A stretch of DNA of 30,248 nt, taken from JBKHJZ01 sp046537875 (lineage in GTDB: Bacteria; Actinomycetota; Acidimicrobiia; Acidimicrobiales; VFJN01). The stretch is from positions 1-30,248 of the forward strand of contig JBKHJZ010000023.1 of the NCBI GenBank assembly GCA_046537875.1, written 5' to 3'. Of this stretch, positions 28,520 through 30,248 are shown one piece after another; position 1 is the stretch's first letter; every line of letters begins with the position of its first letter. The notes under the pieces were generated by a model. That model was not told where the DNA came from and made no database searches. It saw nothing but the letters and a program-made list of their open reading frames with translations. Made by a program: the position numbers and the translations under genes.

Positions 28520-29836
28520 ATGGGCGTACGGCCGCACATCGTGATCGTGGGGGCGGGGTTCGGCGGCCTGGCGGCGGCCCGCGAGCTTCGCCGTGCGCCG
28601 GTCGACGTGACCCTCGTCGACAAGCGCAACTTCACCACGTTCCAGCCGCTGCTGTACCAGGTGGCCACGTCGGGGCTGAACGCGGCCGACGTCGCCCACC
28701 CGATCAGGGCGCTGTTCCACGACCAGCGGAACCTGCACATCCGCCAGGGCGAGGTCACGGGGATCGACTGGGATCGCCGGGCGGTGGAGATCGACGGCCA
28801 GGAGCCGCTGGTCTTCGACCACGTGGTGGTCGCAGCGGGCGCGGTCGCCGCCTACTTCGGCGTGGCCGGCGCCGCCGAGCACGCCCTGCCGCTCTACACG
28901 CTCGAGGACTCGGTGGCGGTGCGGAACCACGTGCTCGAGCGGTTCGAGGCGGCGAACGCCGACCCGCGGTTGGTGGACCGCGGCGAGCTGACCTTCGTGG
29001 TGGTCGGTGGGGGTCCGACCGGGGTCGAGATGGCGGGCGCGCTCGCCGAGCTGTTCGCGGTCGTGCTCCGCCGTGACCATCCGGCGCTTCCGGTGGGGCG
29101 TGCCCGGGTGGTGCTCGTGGAGATGCGCGACGCCCTCCTGCTGCCCTTCCACCGGTCGTCGCAGCAACAGGCGCTCGACGCGCTCCGGGCCCGCCAGGTG
29201 GAGGTGCGGCTCGGCGAGGCAGTCGCCGAGGTCGCCGACGACCACGTGCGCTTCGCGTCCGGCGAGGTGCTGCCGGCCCGCACGGTGGTGTGGGCCGCCG
29301 GCGTGCGGGCGCACCCGCTCGCGCAGGCCCTGGGCCTGCCCACCACCCGGGGCGGACGCGTCGAGGTGGCGCCCGACCTGTCGGTCCGGGGGCTCCCCGG
29401 GGCGTGGGCGGTCGGTGACATCGCGGCGCCCCTCGACCGCCGCGGCGACGGCACGCTGCCGCAGCTGGCGCCGGTGGCCATGCAGTCGGGGGCGCACGTC
29501 GCGCGGCAGATCGTGCGGGCCCTCGAGGGCCGGCCCACGCAGGCGTTCCGGTTCGCCGATCGGGGCACCATGGCGACGATCGGCCGGCGGTCCGCAGTGG
29601 CCGAGCTGCCGGGCCGCATCCGGCTGCACGGCACGCTGGCATGGTTCGCCTGGCTGGGGCTGCACCTTCTGTACCTCGCCGGGCTCCGCAACCGGGCGTC
29701 GGTGCTGCTCAACTGGGCCTGGGCCTACCTGACGTGGGACAACGGCCCGCGCATCATCCTCCGGAGCGACGGCGGCCGCCGCCGCGAGGCGAGGGACCGA
29801 CGGGATCGGGAGGTGCGCACCGGCCCCGCCACCTGA
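28520..29836 (+). CDS. ndh: Type II NADH dehydrogenase
   Basis: A 438-residue NDH-2, a peripheral membrane flavoprotein passing electrons from NADH to quinone without proton pumping. FAD motif HIVIVGAGFGGLAAARELRR (residues 6-25), FQPLLYQVATSGLNAADVAHPIR, NADH motif FVVVGGGPTGVEMAGALAEL, AWAVGDIAAPLD, LPQLAPVAMQSGAHVARQI (quinone/FAD region), and C-terminal membrane-binding helices (LAWFAWLGLHLLYLAGLRNRASVLLNWAWAYLTWDNGPRII). ATG 28520 is chosen because AGGAGG (28508-28513) is six bases upstream; ATG 28514 and GTG 28472 are in frame but less well placed. It has its own promoter with a Rex/CRP-like operator, as expected for an enzyme set by NADH level. Confidence 0.93.
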   Translation: MGVRPHIVIVGAGFGGLAAARELRRAPVDVTLVDKRNFTTFQPLLYQVATSGLNAADVAHPIRALFHDQRNLHIRQGEVTGIDWDRRAVEIDGQEPLVFDHVVVAAGAVAAYFGVAGAAEHALPLYTLEDSVAVRNHVLERFEAANADPRLVDRGELTFVVVGGGPTGVEMAGALAELFAVVLRRDHPALPVGRARVVLVEMRDALLLPFHRSSQQQALDALRARQVEVRLGEAVAEVADDHVRFASGEVLPARTVVWAAGVRAHPLAQALGLPTTRGGRVEVAPDLSVRGLPGAWAVGDIAAPLDRRGDGTLPQLAPVAMQSGAHVARQIVRALEGRPTQAFRFADRGTMATIGRRSAVAELPGRIRLHGTLAWFAWLGLHLLYLAGLRNRASVLLNWAWAYLTWDNGPRIILRSDGGRRREARDRRDREVRTGPAT

Positions 29837-29950
29837 CGCGTCCCCGCCGGGCGTACCACCGTCGTGGCCTAGCCTGGGATGCCGCAGGTCAGCCGGGTGG
29901 CCGTGAGGCCGGCCGGACGACACGGGCGTCGCATCGCCAGGGAGGCCGGG

Positions 29951-30118
29951 ATGACCCGCGTGAGGGAGTGGTTGGGCCGCTTCTGGCGGCGATTCATCGT
30001 CGACCAGGATCGGAGCGTCGGCCGGGGTGTGGACGAGACGGATGCCGACCAGGAGGCTCGCGTCCGGCAGGTCCGACAGAGCGTGAACCGCCGGGGACCG
30101 TTCCACGGGTCCTTCTGA
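29951..30118 (+). CDS. Small basic hypothetical protein, 55 residues
   Basis: Begins MTRVREWLGRFWRRFIVDQD: an amphipathic, Trp/Arg-rich helix that could lie on the membrane, followed by an acidic segment (DETDADQEARVRQVRQ) and a basic end. GGAGG (29941-29945) is five bases upstream of ATG 29951, the main reason to accept it; a longer in-frame ATG at 29879 has no ribosome-binding site. TAGCCT (29870-29875) is a possible -10. I do not recognise the family. Confidence 0.5.
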   Translation: MTRVREWLGRFWRRFIVDQDRSVGRGVDETDADQEARVRQVRQSVNRRGPFHGSF

Positions 30119-30248
30119 GCGGGATCCCACCAGGCACCAACCCCCGGGGGAATCTCGGCGGACGCCGAGCCCAGGCGGGCCGCCCGCCCGGCTTCACCGT
30201 CGCGGGCGCCTGTGGCTGGGTAAACCGACTCGCCTCCCGGTGCGAGTA
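30119..30248 (+). other. Structured non-coding segment at the window end
   Basis: No ORF fits. Stems visible: CCCCC/GGGGG (30141-30150, self-complementary), CTCGGC-GGAC-GCCGAG (30154-30169), CAGGCG (30172-30177) with CGCCTG (30207-30212), CCCAG (30170-30174) with CTGGG (30216-30220), and ACTCGC (30228-30233) with GCGAGT (30242-30247). The overlapping pairings could switch. It may be the start of a riboswitch or leader for a gene beyond the window, or a terminator for the small gene before it. Confidence 0.35.

Noticed and set aside
1..30248. tRNA or rRNA genes, insertion sequences, phage or defence genes
   Set aside because: I found no T-loop-like GTTCRANNC with matching arms outside coding genes, no transposase or integrase motifs, and no toxin, restriction or CRISPR-associated proteins.

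Overview
The window is dense, very GC-rich actinobacterial chromosome. Start codons are mostly GTG or ATG, genes are packed with 4-bp ATGA/GTGA overlaps, and -10 boxes of the TANNNT type often lie 5-8 bases before the start codon (leaderless transcripts). Protein families (a class II HelD, a DtxR regulator with an SH3-like end, hemEHY, a GlxA-type regulator, an actinobacterial glycan-type cluster) fit Actinomycetota. The overall flavour suggests Acidimicrobiia, but that is inference, since there is no rRNA or tRNA here. I see no prophage, insertion sequence or CRISPR array.

Layout. 1-2.7 kb: a thioredoxin-like protein divergent from an MBL-fold hydrolase, then a secreted endonuclease/exonuclease/phosphatase protein. 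2.7-4.2 kb: a decayed acyl-CoA dehydrogenase relic and a solitary, divergent EgtD-type methyltransferase preceded by a 40-codon coupled ORF. 4.2-6.8 kb: a lipoprotein PQQ-type sugar dehydrogenase divergent from a GH1 beta-glycosidase. 6.8-15.2 kb: an uncharacterised set that looks like envelope glycan or glycolipid assembly: GT2, a multi-spanning GT-C-like protein, an SDR epimerase with a Cys-rich insert, a DUF2064 nucleotidyltransferase-like protein and two methyltransferases on the plus strand, converging on a GT4, a methyltransferase and an alpha/alpha-toroid protein on the minus strand. 15.4-17.2 kb: a membrane-anchored Hsp70-like protein with a Thr/Ser tail. 17.3-22.7 kb: dtd (plus) overlapping antisense with lnt, then hemY-hemH-hemE (read hemE to lnt on the minus strand). 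22.8-25.7 kb: HelD and a DtxR/MntR-family regulator. 25.7-27.3 kb: a terminator-like small transcription unit, a 56-residue Cys-rich protein and a GlxA-type regulator. 27.4-28.4 kb: divergent arsI and arsR around a symmetric operator. 28.5-30.1 kb: NDH-2 behind a Rex/CRP-like operator, and a small basic protein. The last 130 bases are structured and non-coding.

The most interesting material is regulatory: perfect inverted repeats sit exactly on promoters (hemE/helD, the PQQ dehydrogenase, the GlxA regulator, ars, NDH-2). Several enzymes also have changed key residues: Lnt has Ser for the catalytic Cys, the EgtD homologue has changes in its SAM motif and one histidine-binding position, and the DtxR homologue lacks two classical metal ligands. 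The 6.8-15.2 kb cluster is the best candidate for an undescribed pathway, but its product cannot be read from sequence alone.
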